Shown: positions 1-11,437, counted from the first letter of the stretch. The stretch: DNA of 64,000 nucleotides from Mercurialis annua (GCF_937616625.2 NC_065576.1:33072628-33136627); one strand, 5' to 3'. The notes: generated from the sequence alone by a model not told the origin. Made by a program: numbers and translations.

Positions 1-22
1 ATCGTATTCATAAAAAAAAAAT
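1..22 (+). mobile_element. 3' terminus of a LINE (tail only)
   Basis: The window opens with TATTCAT followed by a run of ten A. The same end, TATTCAT plus one base and an A run, closes the LINE remnants at 54435-54448 and near 30985-30997. This suggests the window begins in the tail of another LINE of that family. Only the tail is visible. Confidence 0.35.
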
Positions 23-97
23 TACATTTTAACAAATCGAAACACCATTTATTTTTATATACAAATTTGCTGATTTAGAAGCTGGAATTGCCACATA

Positions 98-480
98 GGG
101 GATTAAACTTTGTAGATGACTAGACTTTCTCAAATAATAGAAAGGTCATTGGACAAAATTATCACTGAATCATACCCTTTGTTACAAAAAAAAAATTTGT
201 TGTGCAAAAATAACACTAAATTTTTCGTGAATTACAAAAAAATCATGGGGTTATACCTTTTATTACAAAAAGGTCACTAAACTATCTCCTCTTCTATAAT
301 TTAGGCCTGCCACGTTAGCAAAAATGTTGCATTTTTCCGTGAAAACGGTACGTTTTATATGAGTGAACCCCCTTTGTAACAAATGGTATAATTTAATGAT
401 CATTTTATAACAAAAGTGTGTTTAGTGAACTTTCTATAATTTCAGAAAATCCTTGTGACATATGGAGTTATAATATCCCC
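98..480. mobile_element. MITE with long terminal inverted repeats (GGGGAT family)
   Basis: The left end GGGGATTAAACTTTGTAGAT is matched in inverted form by the right end, which closes in ATATCCCC. Internal segments, such as the block about a step of tens of bases inside each end that includes GAAAGGTCA/GAAAGTTCAC, also pair. The copy at 38428-38820 has the same ends and order. No convincing target duplication remains. It is non-coding and of the size expected for a non-autonomous DNA element. Confidence 0.65.
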
Positions 481-671
481 AACTGGCTATCATGTTGGAA
501 ATTAACGTCGTTTCAATTTTCCAAATAGTAGAAGAGATATCATAAGGCTGGAGACTGAATCCTAACTCTAGACGTCAAACATTGTCGTCGCTGGAATATG
601 GGGATTCAAACCGCAATGATGTCGGCTTCCTTCATCACCAATGATCATAACTTTTAGAAGTTCTATCAACA

Positions 672-1846
672 GTGGCAAAGAATTTGTTGCAGAAGCCATC
701 TTCATCTTCTTCAGTGAATCAATTTTCCGATGTATTGCTTCAAAACAGTAAGCGGGAGAATGCATCGATTCATGATGCTCCGTCTTCAGTAACTGCCAGT
801 ATTCTACAGATGGTTGATGACTTGCAGATTTTTGATTCAACTGAGAAAAACAATTCAGCTAAATGTGTTAAAAAAAATAAGGTCAATACTGATACAAGAA
901 AATCTTATGCACATGTCCTCAAACATGGTGCACTAGTTTCGATCAAATCGAGGCTGATGTTGAAGTCGATCCCTAAATCAAATACTTCTTCTCAAAATAA
1001 TCTTTCTTGTTCTTATCATGCTGTCAAAATAAACCCGGGTTGTATCAAAAACGTATGGATCTTTGTTAAGATTCGTTAATTTGTAGAGTTGCTCCTAATA
1101 AAGGTGATGCACCTTGGTAAAGGTTATTATAAAGAAAAGTTATCTTCTCTTTGGAATTTGTATAATTGGCGTCTTATCTCTCTAGGTACAGGTTATTATC
1201 AAATTTTTCTTAATTTTAGAAATGAAAAATATGCGGTTTGGAATCGTGGTTCAATTTATATAAAACCCGACATTACGCGTCTTTAACGTTGGATCTTCGG
1301 TTTTGATCCTTATATACAAAAAAACAACTACTTAAGTGTGGGTTTAGTTTTATAGATTACTTTGTTTAGGATGCTTTGATTCTTGTTGATATTTCCAGTA
1401 GCATTGGGACTCCTATTCGAATGGATCGCGCTATCATGGAAGAAGAGTTTGGCCATTTTGTTAAAATTATAGTTGATGTGGATTTAGCAAACTCGCAACA
1501 TTAGTTAGATTAGTTAAGTCTAGTGCCGGTTAAATGGGCTGACTTGGAAGAGTTTGATTTTTCTCAAGACCATGACAGGGAAACTTTAGTCGCGGCGGTC
1601 AATCCAAATATGGATTATTATGAGAATGAGCTCGCAGATAATCGTTCTATTACATAGATGGAAGACGATTACGATACTCTTTATTACATTTCTTCTTCAA
1701 ATGTATGTGCTCGAAGGGAGCTTGTTGGTCCTCAAAGTTTGGATCAATTGGCTTATTTGGAGGAAGAAAAAAATGTTCCGATAAGCAAACCAAAATTTGC
1801 TCTTAAAAAATCCTACAGGAAACTGCAAATCTATAGATCTTAATAT
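672..1846 (+). pseudogene. Decayed LINE ORF1-like gene (DUF4283 type)
   Basis: Three frames together resemble the nucleic-acid-binding first ORF of plant L1-type LINEs. An N-terminal low-complexity Ser-rich part (672-1079) is followed by a DUF4283-like stretch near 1089-1290 (KGYYKEKLSSLWNLYNW). Next come an IFGFDPY..QKNN..SVW motif near 1290-1345 and a GTPIRMDRA..EEEFGHFVKIIVDVDL motif near 1408-1490. The reading frame starts with GTG where homologues have ATG, and it is broken by several frameshifts and stops. The 3' end runs into a TG-rich tract and is then split by a MITE at 1947. I infer a dead LINE copy. The zinc knuckle expected after this domain is not visible. Confidence 0.6.
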
Positions 1847-3079
1847 TTTTCTTGATTGGTTGCTGCTGTGGCTGTTATATGTCGGTGCTGCTATTATTAT
1901 TTTTTTGTTGTTGATTCCATAATCTACACTACTGCCATTTTTCGTAGGGATAATGTCAAAAAAAAAATTACGAACTTTACATATTTTTTCATTTTAATCA
2001 CGTTGTTAAAATTGTCATTTTTATGCACGAACTACCTCTTTTTCTTCAAATTCATACATGATGCTGAGGTGTTACGGCTCCATTGGTGTAATTCGCTTAG
2101 GTGGATGTAATAAAACTAAAAATATTCCGATAAGTTAGATCGTACTTCGTACATAAAATTAAGAAATTTAGGTCAAGTAGGTCGAAAAGGAGATTGGAAT
2201 TAAGAATGGAATGGAATTAAGGAAGTAAGTTTATCGTAAAATAATAATTTGATTGGAAATTATTATTTGATAAATTGGTTATTAGTGGGATTAAAGAAAA
2301 TAATACAATAAGAATAAGATATAAATCCCGAGTTACTAAATTTCACGTTAAAGTTCATGAAATATAATTGAGAATTGATCGGAAAATGTTTTACGGAAGT
2401 TGTTTTGAGAATTAAGCATGTTTGTTAATTGATTGAATTAAAATGTAGTTTAACCCAGCTCAAGTGGACAATTTTCCACCTAATGATGTCATGACCCACT
2501 AGCTTAAGGATTAATCATCATCTTTAACATTTAATAAGATACACAAAAAAAGAAGAAAACCCTCTCCTTTTCTCTCCTTCATTGCCACACCCCACCTCCA
2601 TAGCTAAGCGAATTTCTCACCAAAACCCATAAAATTGGAGGCAAATCAACCATTAGGCAAAGGCAATCAAGCTAACTTATTCAATTTAAGCTTTGGTTGT
2701 TTGATTATTGAGTTTGATTGATTTGCAAATTGATTTAGGGTTTATGATTCTGGTGATTTGATAATTTCTATGGAAATAGATGTTTGTGATATGATTTGTG
2801 AGGTGAGTTGAGAGTTGTGGTGATGGTTAATTGAATTTAAAACTTGGATGGTGAAGTTTTGATCAAGATAAGCCTTTGAGCTTACATTTGATCAAGGAAA
2901 AGTTAGTAAGATTGAGTAAAAAATTAGCTAAGGTTCGGCGAATACATGAATAAATTGGTTGTGTATGTATTGATGATTAACTGTGTATAATGAGTTTTAA
3001 GTGAGGGCTATAAATTGTGATTAATGGCTGAGTTAATATAGACATAAGGAAGCATGAAGAATAGGCTTCGATGGCCAAA

Positions 3080-3200
3080 ATTCTGCTCCGGTGAGTAGAA
3101 TAATTTTGCAGAATTCTACTCCGCAAAGCAGAATTCTGCTTGCAAACAGAATTTTGCCGATGGCGGAGGCCAGCTCTGTTCCGATGAGCAGAGTTGGGCT
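3080..3200. repeat. Cluster of short palindromes based on CAGAATTCTG (LTR copy A)
   Basis: Motifs such as GCAGAATTCTGC and GCAGAATTCTAC recur with short variable spacers inside the solo LTR. A related cluster occupies the same slot in copy B (17846-18010). Copy C has an unrelated palindrome there. Confidence 0.7.
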
Positions 3201-3665
3201 GGTTCCAAAGGGGGACTGCCCAACCGCTACACATAGATTAGTTTGACGGATTTTAGTTGATATGCATTAAGATTTCAAAACGAGGCTAAACGGGAAAGCA
3301 AACGTTTTGTGATAAAGTATTATATGGCTTTAAAAGCAAAGATAGTATCATTTTGGTATATGGAATTAAGAAGTTTGGTAGTGTTATTTTGATATAAAAT
3401 GTTAGGTTATTTGATATGGAAAATCAAATAACACTAAAAATATGAAAACGTGATAAATGACGCCTTTTCTATGCGGTGTCATTCAGTTTTATGCTTACTT
3501 GAAATGCATACATCATGAGTTTGAAACCAGAATAGATTCGATGAAACAAGCTTTTCTATTGATCAGCAATAGGAACTGTTAGATCACCAATTAATTAAGA
3601 TCAGAGGCTCTACCGGCATCAGAAACCAACATAGAGCTTCTCGAGAACATGAAAGACATAGGTTT

Positions 3666-3835
3666 AACTCGGTGGATGTATCTCGGGACCTATGTCTACG
3701 GAGTTTAACTCGGTGGAATTATCTCGAGACTCGCCTCATTAATTGGATATAAGATAGTGCTAGTAACTCGGTTGAACTATCCCGGGACTGTACTATATGG
3801 TTATATTTAACTCGGTGGAACTATCCCGAGACTAA
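3666..3835. repeat. Four repeated hairpin units AACTCGGT...CCGAG
   Basis: Units beginning AACTCGG at about 3666, 3707, 3765 and 3809 each contain CTCGG and, 8-10 bases later, CTCGGG, CTCGAG, CCCGGG or CCCGAG. Each can therefore fold back. Copy B has four such units at 18902-19080. Confidence 0.65.
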
Positions 3836-4690
3836 ACCATCAGGAATAAGTATCGGACACTTATATAAGAAATGGATTGATTGGATTAATTGGACTAATG
3901 TAATTGATTGGATTATGATAAGACAAGTTAAGGTTTAGGGTTTCAATCAGAAAGTTATTCGTGGATGCATATGACTGATTGATTTGAAAGCATTGATTTG
4001 AATTTTTTAATTAATACTCATTTGTAAACTTATGAACTCACTCAGTTTTAACGAACCCCGTCGATATACCCATTTTTCAGGTATATAGTCGTTTTGGTGC
4101 GACAAACTCCTACCTCTGTTCTAGAAGTCTGTACTTGAAGTATGTACAGTAAAAAGGAGGTTCGTCACTAGTGCTGCAGTAGTCAGGGCCCTAATGTATA
4201 TAAGTAGTATCTCAAATGGTTTTAAAATGTTTTGCCTATATTTTGATACGTATATAACGCTTTGAAATTCTGCTTTAACCGTTTATTTTGAAGTGAAATG
4301 GCTATGCTGGATGTGAGACATCACATAATAAGACCCATGTTCCTATGCACGTTTTTAGATTACGACTAGATATTGTAAACATATCACTTGGAAAAGTTGT
4401 TATGTAAAATTGCATGAGTGTTAATTGTGATCAATTGCGAAAAATTTACTGCATTTTTTAGGCTTACTACGGGTTTCGGAACTACCATTTTCATTCCCTA
4501 GCGCCGGTCTCGGCTCGAGATTTTAGGTCGTGAAAGTGGAGGTCATTTTATACCAATGAGAGAGTGCCACCTCAGCGACATGTATGAATTTGGAAAAAAA
4601 GAGATAGTTCTTACATGAAAATAACAAAATTTAAACTGCGTGATTAAAATGAAAAAATATTTAAAATTCGTGATTTTTTAACATTAACCC

Positions 4691-6636
4691 TTTTGCTTAT
4701 GTTGTTTCAGCTGTAGATAACTGCTAGTATTTTTTTGTTGCTTCTTCCTGAAATTCCATAATCTGCAGTTGTTTTACTGATGTTATTTCTGCTTTAATTA
4801 GCTGTTGCAGTTGCTGTTCTGTTGCTAGTGTTTTATACTTGTTTTTATGATGTTGTTGTTTTCCTGTTGTTCTTGTTGTTACTGCTGGCTATTAGTGTAT
4901 ATTGTTATATCCAGCTGCCATTTTCTCGTCTTTAGCTTGGTTGCTTTCCGTAAATAGAGAGTTGCAATTTTTGTGCGTGATTCATCAAAGATCTTCGCTC
5001 AAGTTTGCACCAAATTTTTATTTTGGCTAGGTGTTTATTTTTATTGTCTCTTCGATTTTGTGTTCGGATATTGTATTTTTTTTATTTAATGATTGGTAGT
5101 AAGGAAATCTTTTTTTTCTCGACTTCAAATTTTATTCAATTTTTTTTTTCAAAAAGTAAAACATAGTGCTTGATTCTTCTAAATTTTAAAATTCATCTTA
5201 TACTTGCAAATTACGCTAAAATTAGCAATTTAATTTCCGACGTGTCAGCATACATGGAAATTATCAAATTCTAGCGTGTGAGAATACATGGCGATTCTAG
5301 CTTCTTACTCAACAATTTTGTATTAGAAAAAATGATGTTTAATTAGATTTGATAAAAAAACGAAAGTTGATACCGAATTTGTCAAATTTAAAAATTAATG
5401 ATAATTGTAAATCGAGCTAAAATTTATGATTTAGTTTGTAATGAATTCCTATATATTCTCCAAAGCTATTTTACATATCGGTACCAATTTAAACAAATTA
5501 TTGGTAGGATACAATAATTTTCTTAAAAAGACAACAGAAGAGAAAAGATTTACACATATAATGTATGGTGTTAATGGATTACACAGAATTACATTTCAGT
5601 GAAATGTAAACTCAATTGTCCTCCAGTGGAAGAAGTCTAATTTGTCTTTAGTAACGGCATCACATGGCACAAGCAACCAAGTTGATATAATATAAAACAA
5701 AATTACAAAAATTCCAGGATGACAATGAAATTTGACAAAATAAATAAAAAATTATTAATTTGTATTTTATGATATCAAGTTCGACAAAATAATGGCCGGC
5801 TAATGCAACTTCTCTAACCTATGCTTTACAATCACTTCTATTAATAATAATTCCTTTTGTCTAAAGTAAATTACATGGGAATGAATAACTTCCTATAGGC
5901 CAAAATTTGAAAAACTTAGATATATATAATATATAATAAATAGATCCTTTACTTCACTAACGTTAATGGAAAAAATTCATTTTCAGTCCCTGAATTTAAT
6001 AGTGATTTTACTTGCAAAACCTATATAAAATTTGGTACTTGCATTCCTTTAAAACAAATATAGCATTTTATGTCCTTACATGTTGGAACAGTTTGATCAA
6101 ACAAATAAAGTTATATGGTAATTGTAAAAATAGTTTACTTAAAATTGGAGCAAATTACTTATCAAATTCGTTAGTTGAGTCGCGGACTAGATCGTTGTTT
6201 TTAAGACGTTTTACGACTTTATCTAGAGGTGCGATACAATTTATCAACCACGCAGTCTCTTGGATAAAACATCCATACTATCCATTAGCACTGCACTTTT
6301 ATTAATCATTCTTATACTAAAATTTGCTCAAGGAAATTAAAAAACTAGCATAAGCTATTCTATAAATTGTAATGTAAAATAATGATGTTTATAGAATGGG
6401 TTTATTTATTTATGAACAAAAATTTCCTCCAAGCATAGTTGCAGGAAACTCATGCAGCATGTCTTCAGAGGCTGCCACGCAGTTTTCTTTTGCCTTGATA
6501 AAATGGTTTGTTAACAATTTCATTTTGGTTAATTAATCAATTAGATCCAAAATACTAAACTGATTTATTAACCTAAATTTATTTAATTCTATAATTAGAC
6601 AATTATAGGTACCATACCCATACACTGATCATATCA
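4691..6636. other. Intergenic, no gene recognised
   Basis: 4700-5000 is rich in TGTTGTTGCTG-type low-complexity sequence that resembles the end of the decayed LINE upstream. 5000-6636 is AT-rich with scattered stops in all frames. The longest reading frame (6012-6305) has no recognisable domain. Confidence 0.5.
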
Positions 6637-6947
6637 TGTTGAGTTATGGCTCATATTGTTCCTATTTGGATTAGGATATATTGTTCCTATTTAGATTAGG
6701 ATACTTAATCCTTTGTTTAGCATTGTTTTCCTTTTAGGATTTATAGTCTACTTCCTTATTAGATTAGGACTTAAATTGTGTCTTAAGAGTTCACTATAAA
6801 TAGAGGTGATGACCCTATTGTAAACTCACAACAAACATATAGAATAAATTCTCTCTCTGCCGTGGAGTAGATCGCATTGATCGAACCACGTAAAAAATCT
6901 TGTGTGATTCTTTTCTCTTCTCTTATTTATTTTCTGCTGCGCTAACA
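6637..6947 (+). repeat. Copia 5' LTR
   Basis: It begins TGTTGAG and ends CTAACA. A TATA box, TATAAATAG, lies at 6795-6803 and fits an RNA polymerase II start in the downstream third. The short duplicated segment ATTGTTCCTATTTxGATTAGGATA appears twice in tandem near its start. Confidence 0.95.
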
Positions 6948-6949
6948 AG

Positions 6950-6962
6950 TGGTATCGGAGCC
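6950..6962 (+). promoter_or_regulatory. Copia primer-binding site
   Basis: TGGTATCGGAGCC lies two bases after the 5' LTR. It matches the usual plant copia site TGGTATCAGAGCC, complementary to initiator methionyl-tRNA, with one change. Confidence 0.85.
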
Positions 6963-7004
6963 TAGATTTCAAATCTGAGATTCTAGGTATTTTGTTGATT
7001 GAAG

Positions 7005-10000
7005 ATGTCGCTTCATAAATTTGATATTGAGAAATTCAATGGTTCGAATGACTTTACTTTGTGGAAAGTCAAGATGAAGGCTGTTTTGGTTCAACAAGGA
7101 TGCGTAGCGGCGTTAGGAGGAGAAAGCAATTTACCGGAAGGTTTGTCTGTGGGAGAGAAGGCAGATATTATGTCAAAGGCACATAGTACGATTCTATTGA
7201 GTCTTTCTGATGAGGTGTTGAGAGAGCTTATCGGTGAAGGAACTGCTGATGCTTTATGGGGAGCGTTGGAGAGCAAGTTTCAGAAGAAATCTCTTACAAA
7301 CCGGTTGTATCAGAAACAACGTTTGTATACATTGAGGATGACGGAAAATACTCAGGTAAGAGATCATGTTAATAACTTCAATCGAATTGTTATAGATTTA
7401 CAAGGTGTTGGTGTTTCGATTGAAGAAGAGGATCAAGCCCTCATTCTTTTATGTTCTTTGCCCAATTCATATGAAAACTTTGTTGATACAATGTTATATG
7501 GTAGAGATTCGATTTCTGTTAGTGATGTAAAGGATGCTTTGCAATTCAAAGAACTAAAGAAAAAGGTCTCTAACTCTAATGAGGAGGAATCGGTTTCTGG
7601 TCTTGTGGTGAGTCGGGGCAGGAGTCATGAGAGAGATGGTGGGAAAGGAAACAGGTCGCGTTCCAAATCGAAGTCTAATGGACGACGATGCTATCACTGC
7701 AAGGAGAAGGGGCACTTTAGAAGAGATTGTCCGAAGCTGAAAAAGGGTGGCGAAAACAAGGAATCAAGCGGTAATGCTAATGCAGCTGTGGTACAGGAGA
7801 GTTCTGATGAGGAAGAAAGCGGTGATGTTTTGACTGTGAGTACATCAAGTTCTGATAGTACCTGGGTCCTAGATACTGGTGCATCTTATCATATGTCTTC
7901 TAGAAAGGAATTGTTTAATTCTTTCAAAGAGTGGAATGGCACTGTAAAGGTGGCGAATGATAAGGAGCTTGCTGTCATGGGTAGTGGTTCTGTTCAGATC
8001 AAGATGTATGATGGTATGGTTAGAACATTTGATGCTTGGTATATTCCTGAATTGCGGAAGAACTTGATTTCTGTGGGTACACTTGACAAGCAAGGGTACA
8101 ACCACTCAGGTGGAGATGGACAGATCAGAATTTCTAAAGGTGCATTGACTGTGATGAAGGGTGTGCTGCAACACGGCATTTATATTCTCACAGGAAGTGC
8201 AGTAGTGGGAACTGTGGCGGTTGCTCGGTCCTTGGAGGTACATGATGGTAAAACCGAGTTGTGGCATCAGAGGTTAGGTCATATGAGTGAGAGGGGGCTA
8301 TCCATATTGAGTAAACAAGGGTTGTTAGAAGGAGCGGAAACGGGGAAGCTGAAGTTCTGTGAAACTTGTATTCTTGGCAAGCAACGCAGGGTGAAATTCA
8401 CTTATGGAAGGCACACTTCGAAAGGCATCCTGGATTATATTCACTCGGATTTATGGGGTCCTGCTCGGGTTGAATCCCACAGGGGACTCAAATATTTTGT
8501 GACCTTTATTGATGACTACTCGAGAAAGGTGTGGTTGTATTTTCTGAAATCGAAGGATGAAGTGTTTGGGCGGTTCAAGGAGTGGAAGACCATGGTTGAA
8601 AAACATACTGGAAAACAGGTCAAGACACTCAGGACGGACAACGGGTTAGAGTTTTGCAATGCACCATTCGATGACTTCTGTAGAAAGGAAGGTATAGTGA
8701 GGCATCACACTGTACGGTACACGCCACAGCAGAATGGGGTTGCAGAGCGGATGAACCAAACACTACTACAGCGTGCTCGGTGCATGCGGTTAAACGCGGG
8801 TCTTCCAAAGCGTTTTTGGGCTGAAGCAGTTAACACTGCTTGTTATCTGGTGAATAGATCGCCATCTACTGCAATTGATTTGAAGACACCTCAAGAGGTA
8901 TGGTATGGTAAACCCTCTGATTATTCTGGCTTGCGTGTTTTCGGTTGTGTTGCCTATGCTCATGTTAATGATGGTAAACTTGAGGCGAGGGCAATGAAAT
9001 GCATATTTCTAGGGTATTCGACTGGAGTTAAAGGGTACAGACTGTGGTGCACAGAGATGGATAGAACTCAAAAACTGATTATTAGTAGAGACGTAACCTT
9101 TGATGAATCTACTATGTTTGGCCAGAAAGAGGAACTTGGTGATCTTGCAGGAAAAACTGATCTGGGTGCTAGCCAGAAGGTGGAGTTTGTAGCTCCAAAT
9201 AGGATTACTACTGATCCTATAAACGAGCCTAATGAAGAAGTGGTAGAAGAGAGTATAGCAACAAGGAGAGGAAGAAGGCAAATCAGAACACCAATGAGAT
9301 ATGTGGATTGTGTTGATACAGTTGATACTAATCCTATGGCTTATGCTTTGGCAATAAGTGAGATCATTGATTCTGATGAGCCGCAGTCGTATAAAGAGGC
9401 AGTGCAGAGTAGAGAAGCATCTGAATGGTTAATTGCCATGAATGAGGAGATGCAGTCTCTTGAGAAGAACAGTACATGGGAGTTGGTACCTCGACCAAAA
9501 GGAGTGAAACCGGTAGGATGCAAATGGGTTTTCAAGAAGAAAGAGGGTATTCCTGGAGTTGAATCAGCTAGATTCAAGGCGAGACTTGTAGCGAAGGGTT
9601 TTTCACAAAAGGAGGGAATTGACTACAATGAAGTATTCTCACCTGTTGTGAAGCACAAAACCATTCGGGTTCTTCTATCTATGGTGAGTGCGTTGGATCT
9701 TGAGTTAGAACAACTTGATGTGAAAACAGCATTCTTGCATGGGAGTTTAGAGGAGCAGATTTATATGTCACAGCCGGAGGGATTTCTTGATTCTGATCAC
9801 AAGGACTATGTGTGTTTGCTGAAAAAGTCCTTGTATGGTTTGAAGCAGTCTCCTAGACAGTGGTACAAGAGGTTTGATGCTTTCATGCTTTCTCATGGGT
9901 ATGTTCGAAATCAGTTTGACAACTGTGTTTACTCTAGGAAGCTGTCTGATGATTCCTTGATCTATCTGTTGCTATATGTGGATGATATGTTAATTGCAGC

Positions 10001-10946
10001 TAAGTCTAAAGCTGAAATTAATGACTTGAAAGCCTTGTTGAGTAGTGAGTTTGAGATGAAGGATTTGGGTGCAGCCAAGAAGATTTTGGGCATGGAGATT
10101 TGGAGAGATAGGAAAGAAGGCCTGTTGTATGTTTCTCAACAGAAATATATTGAGAAGGTGCTGCAATCTTTTCAAATGGAGAATTCTAAGACAGTAAATA
10201 CTCCTTTGGCCTCGCATTTTAAATTTGATGCTAATGCACTACCTAGTACTGATGCTGAGAAGGAATACATGAGCGATGTTCCGTATTCGAGTGCAGTTGG
10301 AAGCTTGATGTATGCAATGGTCTGTACAAGACCTGATTTAGCACATGCTGTTAGTGTGGTTAGCAGATTTATGAGTAATCCGGGAAAGACTCATTGGGAG
10401 GCGGTCAAGTGGATTATGCGGTACTTGAAGGGAACGAGTGGCATATGTCTGGTTTATGGTTCTAGTGGTGGTTCTGATGGAATTGTGGGTTACACAGATT
10501 CCGACTATGGAGGAGATCTTATTCGAAGGAGGTCCTTAACATGTTATATCTTCACCCTATATGGATGTGCTATTAGTTGGAAAGCAACTTTACAATCTAC
10601 AGTTGCTTTGTCCACAACTGAAGCGGAATACATGTCATTGACGGAAGGGGTCAAGGAAGATATGTGGTTGCGAGGTCTAATTGATAGCTTGGGTTTAGAA
10701 GTTCAGAAGCCTGTGATTTATTGCGATAGTCAAAGTGCTTTGTGCTTGGCGAAGAATCTGGTGTATCATGAGAGATCAAAGCACATTGATGTGAGGATGA
10801 ACTTCATTCGGGATGTCGTGGAAGACAAGAGATTTCTTATAGAGAAGATAGCCACTGCAGTTAATCCAGCGGATATATTGACAAAGCCGTTGCCTACTGA
10901 AAAGTTCAAGCTCAGCTTGGACTTGGTCAATGTACGCAGTGCATGA
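7005..10946 (+). CDS. Copia gag-pol polyprotein, intact
   Basis: This encodes a 1313-residue polyprotein that would package, copy and integrate the element. The ATG at 7005 is preferred; the open frame extends two codons upstream only from a TTG. Domains in order: Gag (about 1-190) with a CCHC zinc knuckle at C229, C232, H237, C242; aspartic protease with DTGA at 290; integrase zinc domain with H421, H425, C452, C455; integrase core with D482, D545, E581; reverse transcriptase from about 825, with YVDD at 991-994; and RNase H with D1165, E1206, D1241. The frame has no stop or shift, and every catalytic residue I checked is present. The stop lies 175 bases before the 3' LTR. Family assignment is secure. 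Current activity is inferred from intactness only. Confidence 0.96.
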   Translation: MSLHKFDIEKFNGSNDFTLWKVKMKAVLVQQGCVAALGGESNLPEGLSVGEKADIMSKAHSTILLSLSDEVLRELIGEGTADALWGALESKFQKKSLTNRLYQKQRLYTLRMTENTQVRDHVNNFNRIVIDLQGVGVSIEEEDQALILLCSLPNSYENFVDTMLYGRDSISVSDVKDALQFKELKKKVSNSNEEESVSGLVVSRGRSHERDGGKGNRSRSKSKSNGRRCYHCKEKGHFRRDCPKLKKGGENKESSGNANAAVVQESSDEEESGDVLTVSTSSSDSTWVLDTGASYHMSSRKELFNSFKEWNGTVKVANDKELAVMGSGSVQIKMYDGMVRTFDAWYIPELRKNLISVGTLDKQGYNHSGGDGQIRISKGALTVMKGVLQHGIYILTGSAVVGTVAVARSLEVHDGKTELWHQRLGHMSERGLSILSKQGLLEGAETGKLKFCETCILGKQRRVKFTYGRHTSKGILDYIHSDLWGPARVESHRGLKYFVTFIDDYSRKVWLYFLKSKDEVFGRFKEWKTMVEKHTGKQVKTLRTDNGLEFCNAPFDDFCRKEGIVRHHTVRYTPQQNGVAERMNQTLLQRARCMRLNAGLPKRFWAEAVNTACYLVNRSPSTAIDLKTPQEVWYGKPSDYSGLRVFGCVAYAHVNDGKLEARAMKCIFLGYSTGVKGYRLWCTEMDRTQKLIISRDVTFDESTMFGQKEELGDLAGKTDLGASQKVEFVAPNRITTDPINEPNEEVVEESIATRRGRRQIRTPMRYVDCVDTVDTNPMAYALAISEIIDSDEPQSYKEAVQSREASEWLIAMNEEMQSLEKNSTWELVPRPKGVKPVGCKWVFKKKEGIPGVESARFKARLVAKGFSQKEGIDYNEVFSPVVKHKTIRVLLSMVSALDLELEQLDVKTAFLHGSLEEQIYMSQPEGFLDSDHKDYVCLLKKSLYGLKQSPRQWYKRFDAFMLSHGYVRNQFDNCVYSRKLSDDSLIYLLLYVDDMLIAAKSKAEINDLKALLSSEFEMKDLGAAKKILGMEIWRDRKEGLLYVSQQKYIEKVLQSFQMENSKTVNTPLASHFKFDANALPSTDAEKEYMSDVPYSSAVGSLMYAMVCTRPDLAHAVSVVSRFMSNPGKTHWEAVKWIMRYLKGTSGICLVYGSSGGSDGIVGYTDSDYGGDLIRRRSLTCYIFTLYGCAISWKATLQSTVALSTTEAEYMSLTEGVKEDMWLRGLIDSLGLEVQKPVIYCDSQSALCLAKNLVYHERSKHIDVRMNFIRDVVEDKRFLIEKIATAVNPADILTKPLPTEKFKLSLDLVNVRSA

Positions 10947-11121
10947 GGCCCTTAAGGGGCATGGATGGCAGAGAGAGAGTTGGTCTTGGTTAACTTTGAC
11001 TTTGGAGTAATTTTAAGTCAAGGTGGAGAATTTATTCTGTGATGCAATTTGGTGGCCTTTGTGATTTGCTGAAGAAGGTTTCAAGATTAATCTTGTTGGA
11101 TGTATTCGCCAAGGTGGAGAT

Positions 11122-11432
11122 TGTTGAGTTATGGCTCATATTGTTCCTATTTGGATTAGGATATATTGTTCCTATTTAGATTAGGATACTTAATCCTTTG
11201 TTTAGCATTGTTTTCCTTTTAGGATTTATAGTCTACTTCCTTATTGGATTAGGACTTAAATTGTGTCTTAAGGGTTCACTATAAATAGAGGTGATGACCC
11301 TATTGTAAACTCACAACAAACATATAGAATAAATTCTCTCTCTGCCGTGGAGTAGATCGCATTGATCGAACCACGTAAAAAATCTTGTGTGATTCTTTTC
11401 TCTTCTCTTATTTATTTTCTGCTGCGCTAACA
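11122..11432 (+). repeat. Copia 3' LTR
   Basis: It matches the 5' LTR except for G in place of A at two positions (the ATTGGATTAGG and AAGGGTTCAC segments). It ends CTAACA directly before the target duplication TATCA. Confidence 0.95.
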
Positions 11433-11437
11433 TATCA

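Larger units (their letters stand above)
2106..4535 (+). mobile_element. Solo LTR of a Ty3/gypsy family (copy A)
   Basis: The 2430-bp segment begins TGTAATAAAACTAAAAATAT and ends GGTCGTGAAA. It is flanked by the perfect 5-bp duplication GTGGA (2101-2105, 4536-4540). It shares order and blocks with 17151-19100 and 28565-30838: the TGTAATA start, a GATG(A/G)AAC block near 3540, a block with ACTCACTCAG near 4036, and CTAGCGCCGGTCTCGGCTC near the end. No internal domain or second LTR is present, so it is what recombination between two LTRs leaves. The final bases are AA rather than the usual CA. Confidence 0.85.
1947..4690. mobile_element. Mutator-like MITE, split by a solo LTR
   Basis: Segments 1947-2100 and 4541-4690 are reverse complements of each other over roughly 140 bases. 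The ends are GGGATAATGT on the left and ACATTAACCC on the right. Removing the LTR at 2106-4535 and one 5-bp duplication leaves a ~309-bp element, similar in size to the MITE at 42279. The flanks TTTTTCGTA (1938-1946) and TTTTGCTTA (4691-4699) agree at 7 of 9 bases, consistent with an aged 9-bp Mutator-type duplication. Confidence 0.7.
6637..11432 (+). mobile_element. Complete Ty1/copia retrotransposon, Tork/TNT1-94-like
   Basis: Two 311-bp LTRs (6637-6947 and 11122-11432) differ at two positions by my reading, both A/G. A single uninterrupted gag-pol ORF lies between them. The element is flanked by TATCA (6632-6636 and 11433-11437). A primer site follows the 5' LTR, and a purine-rich tract, AAGGTGGAGA, precedes the 3' LTR. 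All parts needed for transposition are present and the LTRs are nearly identical, so it is young and may still be active. The lineage call rests on resemblance of the gag start and pol to TNT1-94-type proteins. Confidence 0.95.

Noticed and set aside
98..480. A 9-bp target duplication for the first MITE
   Set aside because: Flanks TGCCACATA and AACTGGCTA match at only three of nine positions.
568..840. Minus-strand 90-codon reading frame
   Set aside because: Shadow of the decayed LINE ORF1 on the plus strand; no domain.
6012..6305. 97-codon reading frame between the MITE and the copia element
   Set aside because: No recognisable domain and AT-rich surroundings; length is compatible with chance.
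6999..7004. Two extra codons at the start of the copia polyprotein
   Set aside because: The upstream start would be TTG; the ATG at 7005 is the expected start.
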